Shown in pieces: positions 9,791-19,787 of a DNA stretch of 64,000 nt; position 1 is the stretch's first letter, and every line of letters starts with the position of its first letter. Below the pieces are notes generated by a model. That model did not search any database and was not told the origin of the DNA. It saw nothing but the letters and a program-made list of their open reading frames with translations. This stretch comes from an uncultured Pseudomonadota bacterium (GTDB taxonomy: Bacteria; Pseudomonadota; Gammaproteobacteria; Ga0077536): contig CACJXQ010000008.1 in assembly GCA_902597385.1 (NCBI GenBank), positions 1 through 64,000 of the forward strand, written 5' to 3'. A program made the translations under genes and the position numbers.

Positions 9791-9958
9791 TTATCCTTTA
9801 GCTCCTTCCCACCCAAGGATATTTCTAAGAAGATTCATCGAAATCGGGTAACGCTTGTCTAGAAAATCAACCACCTCATCCGAAACCTTTTCCAAATCGA
9901 CTTTTATCTCTGATTCAACAAAGCTCCCTTTGTCTTTTGTTTCCTTTTTTACCCTCAT
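9791..9958 (-). CDS. small protein, 55 aa (below ORF-track cutoff)
   Basis: Manual translation: MRVKKETKDKGSFVESEIKVDLEKVSDEVVDFLDKRYPISMNLLRNILGWEGAKG*. Confidence 0.5.
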   Translation of the reverse strand: MRVKKETKDKGSFVESEIKVDLEKVSDEVVDFLDKRYPISMNLLRNILGWEGAKG

Positions 9959-10062
9959 CTCAGTTCCTCAAATACAACTTTCTGAGTACGCATCACCTTC
10001 GCCGCTTTCGCTCAGGACTCACCCTCAGAGCTTCTTGTAGAGTCTAATCCGCCCATTTATAA

Positions 10063-10566
10063 TCAAGGCTCGATAAACTCCTTAGACATTTCAAAGAATT
10101 CATGGAAGTATTCACCGATCTTACCGCTGGATACGACACTAAGGGTATCCTCTGATAAGTGCACCCGTCGTCTTCCTATAAACCAGCGTCCTTCAACACG
10201 TACATAGTCATCCTCATACCACCCGTGAAGATCGTTATAGATTGCCTCCGATCGAAGCATAAACTCGTTAAGTTCACATTTACCCTGCGCCCGATCACCT
10301 TCAACATCGATCACAAAATTGCTCATCACATGATGTATTCCCGGTACGGTACGGTGAATCCCATCCATGAACTTTGTCAAGGCTGGCCGACCTCTAATAA
10401 CCATAGAAATTTTGGGAATTTCGAATATACCGTCCTCGACAAACAGCGTCGCCCAGGATTCAGGATTGCCGGAACCATAGTCAGCTGCGAAAGCGTAGCG
10501 TCCGAGTAGGTCCTGAATCATCACCCGATCAGCCGCCTCTTGGATGTAAGTCTCGTCTAAAGCCAT
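10063..10566 (-). CDS. SnoaL-like / NTF2-superfamily protein
   Basis: IQDLLGRYAFAADYG...WATLFVEDGIFEI...HHVMSNFVIDVEGD...WFIGRRRVHL typical of SnoaL_4. Confidence 0.85.
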   Translation of the reverse strand: MALDETYIQEAADRVMIQDLLGRYAFAADYGSGNPESWATLFVEDGIFEIPKISMVIRGRPALTKFMDGIHRTVPGIHHVMSNFVIDVEGDRAQGKCELNEFMLRSEAIYNDLHGWYEDDYVRVEGRWFIGRRRVHLSEDTLSVVSSGKIGEYFHEFFEMSKEFIEP

Positions 10567-10679
10567 AGCGATTTCTCCCCTAATCTATTCATCCTTTATG
10601 AAACTACTCTTTAACTTTCTCATTCTACTTTCATACCTCAACTGATTCTAATCTAGCTAATATTTTAGTTATTATCAAA

Positions 10680-10747
10680 CCTGCCTACTTTCCTGAAGTA
10701 TGAGCGGGGTAGGATTAAATATAGAGTGAGTAATCCAGGGCCCCCGA
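10680..10747 (+). repeat. intergenic repeat family (B-type)
   Basis: ctgcctactttcctgaagtatgagcggggtaggattaaatatagagtgagtaatccagggccccc. Confidence 0.75.
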
Positions 10748-10751
10748 AAGA

Positions 10752-10967
10752 TTGATCAAAATTTACCCTCGCTTAGAAATGAAAGCGGTACAAATTGCCG
10801 AAGAATTAGGTCAAATATTTGTAGACACCGCAGGAATTTTTTCTTCTCTGAACAAAACACAAATTGTTTTTGACGACGAAGTTCATATGAACGGCCTTGG
10901 ACAAAAACTGTTGGCCTTAGAGATTTATAAAGCAATCTTAAAACATGGTCGTTTAAATCACAGATAA
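10752..10967 (+). pseudogene. C-terminal fragment of an SGNH/GDSL hydrolase
   Basis: FVDTAGIFSSLNKTQIVFDDEVHMNGLGQKLLALEIYKAI matches the DxxH C-terminal block of SGNH hydrolases; catalytic N-terminus absent, repeat immediately upstream. Confidence 0.55.
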
Positions 10968-11073
10968 AATGTTGTCCGCAGCTGTATTGCGTTACTTCAA
11001 TATTATTTCGGCAACGTGGCTATGACCCAAACTTCTTACTTGATGTAGATAGCCTTTCTGATGAGGAGAGTTT

Positions 11074-13308
11074 TTATTGTGATACCTTTTTGATATCGTT
11101 GCTTGCAAAATATTCTGTCAGATTTTTTGCAAGCCATTGATGTCCGCGGGGAGAATAATGCCCATCAAACTTGAAAGTTAAAAGACGATCACTCATCGTA
11201 TGTTCATCCGTGCTAGGAATCGAAATACAACTAAGCTTAAATTGCTTACAAACTCTTGCATGGTTTTTTAAAAAGTTCCCAATACTTATATCCATCCCTA
11301 CTTCATCGGGCGAGATCATCCTATTGCTCTCGCAGTTAGTCCTGCACTGCGCTTGATCGAGCCCATTGTGTAAGTATATGGGTATATCTGGAATTATTTC
11401 TTGCATCTTTAGAACCACTTTTCCCATTTTTTGTAGAGCCTGTTCTGCCAAATCGGGCAGCTCCGATTTCTTCAAATAAAGACTACGGAAAAAAGGAACA
11501 CCGACAACTAATTCAGGCCAAGTTGGTTTAACGGTATACAGTCCATAGTCGGGTACATTTTCCTTAAAAACCAATTCACCTGAGTTATCGAAAAGGAACC
11601 CAGCCAGGGCATTGTTTTCAGCATCCCAACCAAATCCTAGAGCCAGCAACTTGGGTTGCATCTGCATGATCAAAGTACTAGAGTTTTCGAACAAAGCAAC
11701 ATCTGGTTGCATCTTTTTTCCATAGTCACGTAGTATAGGAAAATTCGATGCCAAATCTCCGTTATCCCTGCCCGAAGAAATCACCTCAACGCATTTACCC
11801 AATCTTACCCCTAGTTCGCCTTCCATGATGATGTTGTATTTTTGGAAAATTGGTACTTGAAGTGCAACTGCATGACTTGACCCAAGATGGAGAATTCTAA
11901 AACAGTTATCCGGATTATCAGAAAACCTATCTCTGTCTATGAATCCATAATTATTTGTAAAAGTATGGCTATCATACTCTTGAATCGCCCCAATCGGCCC
12001 AGGCCATTTTATTTGAGCATGACTCTCATAAAGCGCGGAGACCATTGAGGGGCCTTCTCTAGGCGTGACAAATTTACCATTAGAAGTAACTTTTTTCCCT
12101 ATCAAATTTTTGAATCGCGGCCGAATCTGTACCAACAACTCTTTATGATCTGTGCGCAACGACAACCATCTCCCATGGTCGGTATAGTAGTCTTTATTCT
12201 TGTAATTCAACCTAATTGAAAATGGCATTTTTTTTGGAATATTAGAAAATACAAATTTATTGTCAAAAGAGAGAGCACTCGTCATTTTTCTTCCATTTTC
12301 TAAAATTAACTTAACTGGCGTGCCCGGCGGTAAATTTCTATCTACTGTGCCATAAACTGAGAGCTCCTCAGGGTTTCCATCCAAGCCTATCATCGACTTA
12401 GATAGTTTATTTTCGGTAAGTGCCAGCTGTTTTATCTGAAGAATTTCATTGGACATGCCTCTAATACGAATAAACCATCTGTATGAGCCTTTTCGATTAG
12501 TATGAATATCTGAAAATACTTCATTCAACGGGACAACATATACCCTCTTACCGATTTTGGAAAAACGATCTTTTGGCAACAAGACGGTGGTTTCTGCATG
12601 CCGTTTCCAGTCCTCTTTTTTTTCTGAAAAGACCTTCTCGTCTAACAGATTTGCTGCATCACTACCCACTGCCTTAAAAAGCCCTTCTAACCACCATAAC
12701 CAACCATTTTTTAAAATAAATTCGTCAAACTCATCTCCTATTTTTTCGGGGTCTTTTGCATCGAGGACTTTTTTATGGTCGTCTGGATAAAGCGGCAAAA
12801 GACCGTTCGGATTATCTGAGGCTTTATCTGCTCCAAATTTAATACCGTGGGAAGCCATAGACTCGTCGCCTACCAGTCTCACCTCAATAGAGCCGAAATT
12901 TATCTCCTCCTCAAGTCTGAGAATCAAAAGAAGATCCTTTGCTGAAAGAACATTGTAGTCTGGTTCCCACATCAACCAAGAGTCCTCAGCATGAATATGC
13001 AACTCGGAGTATTTTACAGAAATCGGTCCCTCCATTCTTTGCCGAAAATTCAGTCCGACCATTTCCACTCTCCCATTTTTTTGAAAAAGAGGAACATTAC
13101 TTAGTAGTGACATTTCAATCCTTAGATCATCCTGAACGAGTCTATCTCTGAATTTCAAATAACTTTCTGTACTTTCCACATATTGAATTAAAGTCGGAAA
13201 ATGTTGGTTTAAAGTTTCCGCGAACTGACCCTTCTTAAACACCACAGCACTGCCTAAACCACAAGCTAAGAGGGCGAAAGTTACTACAAGCCAGTATTTT
13301 TTTTTCAT
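11074..13308 (-). CDS. large protein with C-terminal SGNH hydrolase-like domain
   Basis: N-terminal TM; ILHLGSSHAV and FKFDGHYSPRGHQWLAKNLTEYF SGNH blocks; adjacent to MBOAT. Confidence 0.8.
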   Translation of the reverse strand: MKKKYWLVVTFALLACGLGSAVVFKKGQFAETLNQHFPTLIQYVESTESYLKFRDRLVQDDLRIEMSLLSNVPLFQKNGRVEMVGLNFRQRMEGPISVKYSELHIHAEDSWLMWEPDYNVLSAKDLLLILRLEEEINFGSIEVRLVGDESMASHGIKFGADKASDNPNGLLPLYPDDHKKVLDAKDPEKIGDEFDEFILKNGWLWWLEGLFKAVGSDAANLLDEKVFSEKKEDWKRHAETTVLLPKDRFSKIGKRVYVVPLNEVFSDIHTNRKGSYRWFIRIRGMSNEILQIKQLALTENKLSKSMIGLDGNPEELSVYGTVDRNLPPGTPVKLILENGRKMTSALSFDNKFVFSNIPKKMPFSIRLNYKNKDYYTDHGRWLSLRTDHKELLVQIRPRFKNLIGKKVTSNGKFVTPREGPSMVSALYESHAQIKWPGPIGAIQEYDSHTFTNNYGFIDRDRFSDNPDNCFRILHLGSSHAVALQVPIFQKYNIIMEGELGVRLGKCVEVISSGRDNGDLASNFPILRDYGKKMQPDVALFENSSTLIMQMQPKLLALGFGWDAENNALAGFLFDNSGELVFKENVPDYGLYTVKPTWPELVVGVPFFRSLYLKKSELPDLAEQALQKMGKVVLKMQEIIPDIPIYLHNGLDQAQCRTNCESNRMISPDEVGMDISIGNFLKNHARVCKQFKLSCISIPSTDEHTMSDRLLTFKFDGHYSPRGHQWLAKNLTEYFASNDIKKVSQ

Positions 13309-13338
13309 TAAAAAATTTTCCTATCTTTACCTAGGACA

Positions 13339-14730
13339 CTAAAAATCGAAATATATAAATTGGCCGCTACTTCCATGGCTTAGTATCATAGCGGCAGCAA
13401 TGATGAAAAAAACAGCAGAGAAAAAAGGATAATTCGGTGTATTTCTTACGAGCTTTCGAAAATAGGCCTCGCGGTCCCACCTATGAGACAAAAAGAAAAG
13501 TACGATCAAAGAAATTTCAAAAAAATGCACCTTCAGAAACGCAAAAAAATTGTCAGCCCTTATCATGGTAAGGCCAGTTAGGACATTCCAAGCAGTCGGA
13601 AGGTCAGGTGCTCTAAAGAAAACCCAAGTGATTGCCACAAAATGAACCGTTAGTAAAATCGAAAGAAAACGAGGGCACTTAAAACTTGCAACGTCCCGTA
13701 TCAGATGAGTCGCTGAAATTGCTAGGCCATGCAAAAAACCCCAAACTAGGAAGGTCCAATTAGCGCCATGCCACAATCCACCTAACAACATCGTTATCAA
13801 AATATTGAATATTCTCCGAGGCATTCCTAATCTAGCTCCACCAATAGAAATGTAGAGATAATCACGCAGCCAAAAGGACAATGTAATATGCCATCTCCTC
13901 CAAAAATCGACTAAAGACACCGCCATGTAAGGTCTTTCAAAGTTTTTAGGCAAACGAACGCCTAGCATTTTTGCAACACCAATTGCGATATCTGTATAGC
14001 CGCTAAAATCACAATAAATCTGTACCGTAAAACCATAAACGGCCAATACATATAACCATTCATTACCAGCAAAACCCTGTTCAAAAACCGGATCGATTGC
14101 TAAGGCTATTTTGTCCGCTACAATGACTTTCTTCACAACGCCCAAGACAACCAGTAATAGGCCAGCTTTCATAGATCTAGAAGTAGCAATTTGATGCCTT
14201 TTTTGCAGCTGGGGAATTAACTGTGCAGGGCGCAAGATAGGTCCCGCTATAAGCTGAGGAAAAAATAGTACATAACCGAGCAAAACCTTGAAATCAGAGA
14301 CTTTGCTATATACCCCACGATAAACGTCAACGGCATAAGAAATCAACGTGAAGGTAATGAAAGAAATTCCCAAGGGTATACCGTAATGTATGATCTTATC
14401 TCTCTCCCCGTCGATTAGTACCCCTAATACCTGCATATAAATAAAATTTACATATTTAAAAAAAACTAACGGAAGCAAGAGACAAACAATAGTAGCAATC
14501 AAACCCATTTTCTTGGCCTTTTGCTCCACCAAATTTGAAAACATTACGACTCCAACAAAAGCAATCGCTGTCAATAAAATCGGAATGAACGCTAGATAAA
14601 CATCCCACCATCCGTAAAAAACCAGGCTTCCAAATATAATAAGATATAAGTTGAATCTTTTTGGCAAGAAATAATATGCCAGGAAATAAATAGCGAAAAA
14701 AATAAAAAAATTTATGGAAGTGAAAATCAT
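13339..14730 (-). CDS. MBOAT family O-acyltransferase (AlgI-like)
   Basis: GISFITFTLISYAVDVYRG, FPQLIAGPILR, DFSGYTDIAIGVAKMLG, FWRRWHITLSFWLRDYLYI, GGLWHGANWTFLVWG. Confidence 0.95.
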   Translation of the reverse strand: MIFTSINFFIFFAIYFLAYYFLPKRFNLYLIIFGSLVFYGWWDVYLAFIPILLTAIAFVGVVMFSNLVEQKAKKMGLIATIVCLLLPLVFFKYVNFIYMQVLGVLIDGERDKIIHYGIPLGISFITFTLISYAVDVYRGVYSKVSDFKVLLGYVLFFPQLIAGPILRPAQLIPQLQKRHQIATSRSMKAGLLLVVLGVVKKVIVADKIALAIDPVFEQGFAGNEWLYVLAVYGFTVQIYCDFSGYTDIAIGVAKMLGVRLPKNFERPYMAVSLVDFWRRWHITLSFWLRDYLYISIGGARLGMPRRIFNILITMLLGGLWHGANWTFLVWGFLHGLAISATHLIRDVASFKCPRFLSILLTVHFVAITWVFFRAPDLPTAWNVLTGLTMIRADNFFAFLKVHFFEISLIVLFFLSHRWDREAYFRKLVRNTPNYPFFSAVFFIIAAAMILSHGSSGQFIYFDF

Positions 14731-15204
14731 TTATTCTTCAAATTTTTCTACTTTCAGCAACCGCTTTAAAGCTAATTTGGAAATGACATCAACACTGTTC
14801 CCAGAGGAATCGTCTTCTAGAATCCGACTGATTTCCAACATATCTTTTACAGCACCAGTAAGAGAAATAATATTGGTTTTTGAGGAGAAATCTGGCCGAC
14901 CATAGTTATCCACTCCGGGAATATAGGTAGCAAGCAGGAAAAAGAACTCTTTGTCCAAACAATCTTCTTTAGCAATCGGAAAATAATCAGCTATCATTTT
15001 AAGTCCAACCAACTCTAGCATTCTGTCCTTGCCCGCTGAAATAATTGCCTCTCTGTGCTCTTGGAAATTGTAAATCGCTATGCATCGCTCATCCCTTTCG
15101 AAGCGGTATACAGAAATAGAGTCGAAGGCGAATACCGTTGAAATAAAAACTAGTAAAGACCCAATTGTAAGAGACGCACAACGCACAAAATGAAAATATT
15201 TCAT
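14731..15204 (-). CDS. hypothetical exported/membrane-anchored protein of the acylation cluster
   Basis: 157-aa ORF with N-terminal hydrophobic segment, overlapping the upstream SGNH gene by 4 nt. Confidence 0.75.
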   Translation of the reverse strand: MKYFHFVRCASLTIGSLLVFISTVFAFDSISVYRFERDERCIAIYNFQEHREAIISAGKDRMLELVGLKMIADYFPIAKEDCLDKEFFFLLATYIPGVDNYGRPDFSSKTNIISLTGAVKDMLEISRILEDDSSGNSVDVISKLALKRLLKVEKFEE

Positions 15205-16154
15205 TGTTTCTCCATATGAGGGATTATTTCCTCAGCCATAATTTGGTGGCCCAAGGCATTCGGGTGCGGATCGCCTGGCATAGCCCATATTTGCTTAGGC
15301 TTCAAACCTTTCAATACTGGGTACATATCTATAAAGAAGTAACCCATCTCACTAGCCTTTTTTGCCATCAAATCGTGTATGTGGATAAGCTGGTAATTAT
15401 CCAAGTTATGAATATCAGGAATCATTAACATATAAAGGTTGATATTGTTATTTCGAGCGACATCAGCGAGTTGCTGCAAGGAGGTCATTGCAATTTTAAA
15501 CCCGTCCGAGTTTTCTTCGAATAAAGATTTATAGTGTTCGAGGAGATTCTCCTCTCCGCTAGTTCGAAAGTAGCGGTTCCAAATGTCGATAAGTGTTACA
15601 GCTAGCTGACTATTTCGACTTAGAATATTCCCGCCCCCCGCCTCAATTATCTCTGCATCTCGCAGAAAAAAATTTACAACTATGTCGGTCGGTTCTAGAA
15701 CTTGCAACTTAGTGAGATACAACTGCGTGTAGCGGCGAGCGTTATAATTGCCGATGCCTGCATTTAGAACAGTTACATCTTGACCTCTTTCTCTCAAGAC
15801 CTTTTCAAGTAGGCTAGACATGGTCTCGTCTTCTTTTACACCCCAACCTAAAGTGATAGAAGATCCTAAAAAAAGAACTCGTCTTTCCGACGGTGTATTT
15901 TTTATTTTTGGCCCTCTTAGTCCATATTCATTGGTTCTAATTTCAACTCCCTGCAAAACCGCCGACTGATTAGGACGATGTTCGTGGCCCAACACCTCAT
16001 CTACGCTCCGTATTTTAAGAGTACGAGAATATTTCCACATTTCAATGTTGTAATTCTTCATAGAGCTATTACTGAACCGTAGCAGAATCTCTAGGGAGAC
16101 GATTGAAATCATGATGATAAAAAGAATTGATATAATATTTTTTAGGATGCTCAT
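15201..16154 (-). CDS. SGNH/GDSL hydrolase family protein
   Basis: VLFLGSSITLGWGVKEDETMSSLLEKVL, NAGIGNYNARRYTQLY, GDPHPNALGHQIMAEEI. Confidence 0.88.
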   Translation of the reverse strand: MSILKNIISILFIIMISIVSLEILLRFSNSSMKNYNIEMWKYSRTLKIRSVDEVLGHEHRPNQSAVLQGVEIRTNEYGLRGPKIKNTPSERRVLFLGSSITLGWGVKEDETMSSLLEKVLRERGQDVTVLNAGIGNYNARRYTQLYLTKLQVLEPTDIVVNFFLRDAEIIEAGGGNILSRNSQLAVTLIDIWNRYFRTSGEENLLEHYKSLFEENSDGFKIAMTSLQQLADVARNNNINLYMLMIPDIHNLDNYQLIHIHDLMAKKASEMGYFFIDMYPVLKGLKPKQIWAMPGDPHPNALGHQIMAEEIIPHMEKQ

Positions 16155-16169
16155 TTTCTTACGTTACTT

Positions 16170-17315
16170 TTATTCTAATATCTCGCTTAGGTGGTTACCC
16201 AACCAAACACCCAGTGCTTTGTTACCTTCAACATTTAAATGAAAATCATACGCAAAAAATAGCTTTTTATGACCGATGTTTGCAAGATTCTGGAGCTCAG
16301 AAGTTGGAAAAAGGCAACTTAGCGTATTATCCCTGCAAAAGGCTCTAACAATTCTTTCGTTACCTTCAAAATTCGACTCAGTAAACTGATAAGGCAATTT
16401 GCCCTTATTCCACTCCGAAGTCGATACTTGCAAAGGAGTTGGCAAATACACTAAAGTGAATCTCGCCCCTTTGCTACGTACAAAATCTCTCATTTTCAGT
16501 ATGTGATCATAGGTTTTTTCTCTGTACTCCGCCTCAGCTCCATTCCTTAGAGTGGCAAACAAATCACTAGTTAGATCCCCCCGCTTTAAATCTGCTATTA
16601 AGAGTCTGTTTTGGTAACGCCTCATCAAATATTTAGCCGTATGTGAGAACTCAGCTAACTCGGAAAAGAACTCGGGAATTTTATCCTCATTTGCTAATTT
16701 GCTATTATTGGCACCAGATAATAAATAATCGACATCAAGTCCTGTGACAAAACCGTCGTCGTCAAAATCTGCAATTCTTTCATACCTGGCGTCTGCTAAA
16801 GACATAGTAGACATATAAAAGAACATTACATGATTTGGCTCGATCACACTGTAAATCTCTTTAAGGAACAAATAGGACTGCAGTACCCCGTAACCCGATA
16901 TGCCGGCGTTTACGATATCGATTTTTATTTTGGCTCCTTCATTAAAATATTCTTCAGCAACGTCAGTGAATCTATTCGCCTCAGAGACTCCCCAGCCTTC
17001 AACAAAGGAATTTCCTACCGCTAAAATACGCGAGATTTTCTTTTTCTTCGAAAAATCCTTTCCGTCCCTCAGTCCTATATCATTAGTTAGATACTTAATC
17101 TCAAACTCTCCATGAGGGGATTGAACTACAGCCGCAGCATTTTTCTGGTAGCGGGTTTCAAGTTTACTATCGAAAACAACTAGCGCCTCTAAACCTGTTT
17201 GATTTGTAGCTGGCCCAGGCTGCCAAAATATGCGGAAAAAAATTTCGACAAAAAACAGTCCCAACATAAGACTGAAAAACATAACACAAGAATTTAGGAT
17301 GAACGACCTTAACAT
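16170..17315 (-). CDS. SGNH/GDSL hydrolase family protein
   Basis: ILAVGNSFVEGWGVSEANRFTDVAEEY, NAGISGYGVLQSYLFLKE, FAYDFHLNVEGNKALGVWLGNHL. Confidence 0.85.
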   Translation of the reverse strand: MLRSFILNSCVMFFSLMLGLFFVEIFFRIFWQPGPATNQTGLEALVVFDSKLETRYQKNAAAVVQSPHGEFEIKYLTNDIGLRDGKDFSKKKKISRILAVGNSFVEGWGVSEANRFTDVAEEYFNEGAKIKIDIVNAGISGYGVLQSYLFLKEIYSVIEPNHVMFFYMSTMSLADARYERIADFDDDGFVTGLDVDYLLSGANNSKLANEDKIPEFFSELAEFSHTAKYLMRRYQNRLLIADLKRGDLTSDLFATLRNGAEAEYREKTYDHILKMRDFVRSKGARFTLVYLPTPLQVSTSEWNKGKLPYQFTESNFEGNERIVRAFCRDNTLSCLFPTSELQNLANIGHKKLFFAYDFHLNVEGNKALGVWLGNHLSEILE

Positions 17316-17322
17316 CTTATCG

Positions 17323-19164
17323 TTAATCGAGAGCGAATTCGTCCTTGTAGCTTTTCTTTAATTTCGGATCCTGCTCATCCTTATATAAAATCGATTGACC
17401 TATCGCTAACACATCGAGTTCGGTGCCCATAAAGCAGTTAAATGCTTGCTCAGGTGTACAAACAATGGGCTCACCCCGAACATTGAAAGAGGTATTTACC
17501 AGTATAGGGCACCCTGTTTTAATCTTAAAAGACTTTAAAAGTTTATAAAAAATTTCATTATATTCCCCATCTACAGTCTGAAGCCTGGCTGAATAATCCA
17601 CGTGAGTGATAGCCGGAACCTTCGATCTAGGAATATTTAGTTTATCTATACCAAATAATTTTTGCTCAGATTCTGACATTTTTATTTGGTGCTCGTCTTT
17701 CAAATTGGCAACCATCAGCATGTACGGGCTATCATCTTCATATTCAAACCACTCGGACACATCTTCAGCTAAAATAGCGGGCGCGAATGGCCGAAAACTC
17801 TCCCGATACTTTACTTTTAAATTGAGCTTTTTCTGCATATCTTTCTCGAGCGGGCTAGCTATTATGGAACGTCCTCCCAAAGCTCTCGGGCCGAACTCCA
17901 TCCCTCCTTGAAACCACCCTACAGCCAGTCCTTTCACTAAGGCATCACTAATCTCCTCGATATACGCGTCACAATTTTTTTCAGTTCGAAATAACCCTCC
18001 TATATTATCCAAGGACTTCTCAATATTATCTTGAGTGTAGTTAATTCCTAAGTAGGAACCTCGCATAGTATCTTTGCCAACATTCTGAACTTGGCGTTGA
18101 CTCCCCAGATAGCCAAAGTGCGCGTACAGGGCTGCCCCCAACGCTCCTCCCGCATCCCCAGCGGCAGGTTGAACCCATATGTTCTCAAACTGCCCATCTT
18201 GATATATCTTCCCGTTGGCAACACAATTTAAGGCAACTCCACCTGCCAAACAAAGATTTCTAACTTTGGTTTGCTTATATAGAGACCTCGTCAATTTAAG
18301 CATTATTTCCTCAGTCACCACCTGCAAAGACGAGGCAACATCCATGTGAAACTGAGTGAGCTCTTGCTCAGGAGTTCTGTTCGGGTGCTCGAAAAGATCG
18401 TTGAATAGAGGAGATGTCATCGTCAATCCACCACAATAATCGAAGTACTTCATATCCAACCTAAACGAGCCATCATCTTTCACATCTATCAAATTATCCA
18501 AAATTAAAGATGTGTATTTTGGCGCGCCATAAGGGGCGAGACCCATAACCTTGTATTCACCAGAATTTACTTTGAACCCTAAATAATAGGTGAATGCCGA
18601 ATAAAGAAGACCCAGCGAGTGGGGAAAATGTATCTCCTGCAGAATCTCTATTTGATTATCACGCCCAACAGAAGCACTAGCCGTTGTCCATTCTCCTACA
18701 CCATCGACAGTAAGAATACAGGCTTCCTGGAAAGGGGAAGGATAGAATGCACTCGCAGCATGACTTAGATGATGCTCAGAAAATAACAATTTCGACTCAT
18801 CAAAGTCACTAGCAGATACTTCCCGAATATTTTGCAAAATTAAATTTTTTTGAAAAAGTTTTTCACCCACCCAAATCGGTATTGCTTTTGCAAAACTCTT
18901 GTATCCCGCGGGTGTTATTGACAAATAGGTTTCTAAAATACGTTCAAATTTAATGAAGGGTTTCTCAAAAAAAACAAAGTGATCGACTTCGTTGACAGTA
19001 ATTCCACCGGACTGTAGACAACTTCTCAATGCTTCCTTTGGAAAAGATGAATCGTGCTTTATCCGAGTAAAGCGCTCTTCTTGAGCTGCAGATACTATTA
19101 CGCCATCCCTCACTAAACATGCGGCGCTATCGTGAAAAAAACTAGATATGCCAATAATATTCAT
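17323..19164 (-). CDS. carbamoyltransferase (NodU/CmcH/SxtI family)
   Basis: MNIIGISSFFHDSAACLVRDG, EERFTRIKHD, FSEHHLSHAASAFYPSPF, CLAGGVALNCVANGKI, QGGMEFGPRALGGRSII, LVNTSFNVRGEPIV. Confidence 0.97.
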   Translation of the reverse strand: MNIIGISSFFHDSAACLVRDGVIVSAAQEERFTRIKHDSSFPKEALRSCLQSGGITVNEVDHFVFFEKPFIKFERILETYLSITPAGYKSFAKAIPIWVGEKLFQKNLILQNIREVSASDFDESKLLFSEHHLSHAASAFYPSPFQEACILTVDGVGEWTTASASVGRDNQIEILQEIHFPHSLGLLYSAFTYYLGFKVNSGEYKVMGLAPYGAPKYTSLILDNLIDVKDDGSFRLDMKYFDYCGGLTMTSPLFNDLFEHPNRTPEQELTQFHMDVASSLQVVTEEIMLKLTRSLYKQTKVRNLCLAGGVALNCVANGKIYQDGQFENIWVQPAAGDAGGALGAALYAHFGYLGSQRQVQNVGKDTMRGSYLGINYTQDNIEKSLDNIGGLFRTEKNCDAYIEEISDALVKGLAVGWFQGGMEFGPRALGGRSIIASPLEKDMQKKLNLKVKYRESFRPFAPAILAEDVSEWFEYEDDSPYMLMVANLKDEHQIKMSESEQKLFGIDKLNIPRSKVPAITHVDYSARLQTVDGEYNEIFYKLLKSFKIKTGCPILVNTSFNVRGEPIVCTPEQAFNCFMGTELDVLAIGQSILYKDEQDPKLKKSYKDEFALD

Positions 19165-19165
19165 C

Positions 19166-19318
19166 TTAAAAAATAGTATAGATAAAGGGCGCTATAGCTG
19201 TTCCTTGAGTCAATACTATTAAACCACCAAACAAAATAAACACGATTAGTAAAGGGGCCAACCAAAATTTCTTTCTTACTTTCATGAACAACCACAGTTC
19301 TTTTATCAGTGATAACAT
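19166..19318 (-). CDS. DUF5989-like (SxtK-like) 50-aa membrane protein
   Basis: Manual translation: MLSLIKELWLFMKVRKKFWLAPLLIVFILFGGLIVLTQGTAIAPFIYTIF*; directly upstream of carbamoyltransferase. Confidence 0.85.
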   Translation of the reverse strand: MLSLIKELWLFMKVRKKFWLAPLLIVFILFGGLIVLTQGTAIAPFIYTIF

Positions 19319-19346
19319 TTTTTTTCTCCGCAAAAGCGCCTCTTAT

Positions 19347-19772
19347 TTAAAACTGATTTTTAAAGGTCTTATTAATCCCAGCGCCACAACCATCATCGCG
19401 TCGAATCCAGTATGAAGTAGCTTTTTCTTCAAACTTTCTTCGAAGGGGATCCTTATTAAAACATTTTAGTAACAATCCGATGGGAAAAAACAACAAAAAG
19501 AATATAAGTGTCATCAAAATTGGATTTACAATGTAAAAATGTAGAAAGAAACCAAACTTAAGCCACATTTTATTAAAAGGCGACAGTAAATTAGGTGCAA
19601 GGGTAGCAAAAAGCAAGGTTACCCCAGCTAGTAGACCAAACAACACAATTCCTCGACTCCAATCCACATACCAGCAATACGCCGTTATCAAAAGGAAAAC
19701 GATGGTAAATACCCAACCAAATCCACGATCAGTTCCTATTTTAACAGTTGAATATTTTTTAATTTCTTCCAT
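19347..19772 (-). CDS. SxtJ-like membrane protein
   Basis: 141 aa, several TM segments, ...FGFFLHFYIVNPILMTLIFFLLFFPIGLLLKCFNKDPLRRKF; carbamoyltransferase/DUF5989 neighbourhood. Confidence 0.8.
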   Translation of the reverse strand: MEEIKKYSTVKIGTDRGFGWVFTIVFLLITAYCWYVDWSRGIVLFGLLAGVTLLFATLAPNLLSPFNKMWLKFGFFLHFYIVNPILMTLIFFLLFFPIGLLLKCFNKDPLRRKFEEKATSYWIRRDDGCGAGINKTFKNQF

Positions 19773-19787
19773 AAACCTGTCTCGAAT

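Noticed and set aside
9855-10040. 61-aa plus-strand ORF
   Set aside because: Low-complexity Ser/Thr-rich translation overlapping the more plausible 55-aa minus-strand ORF.
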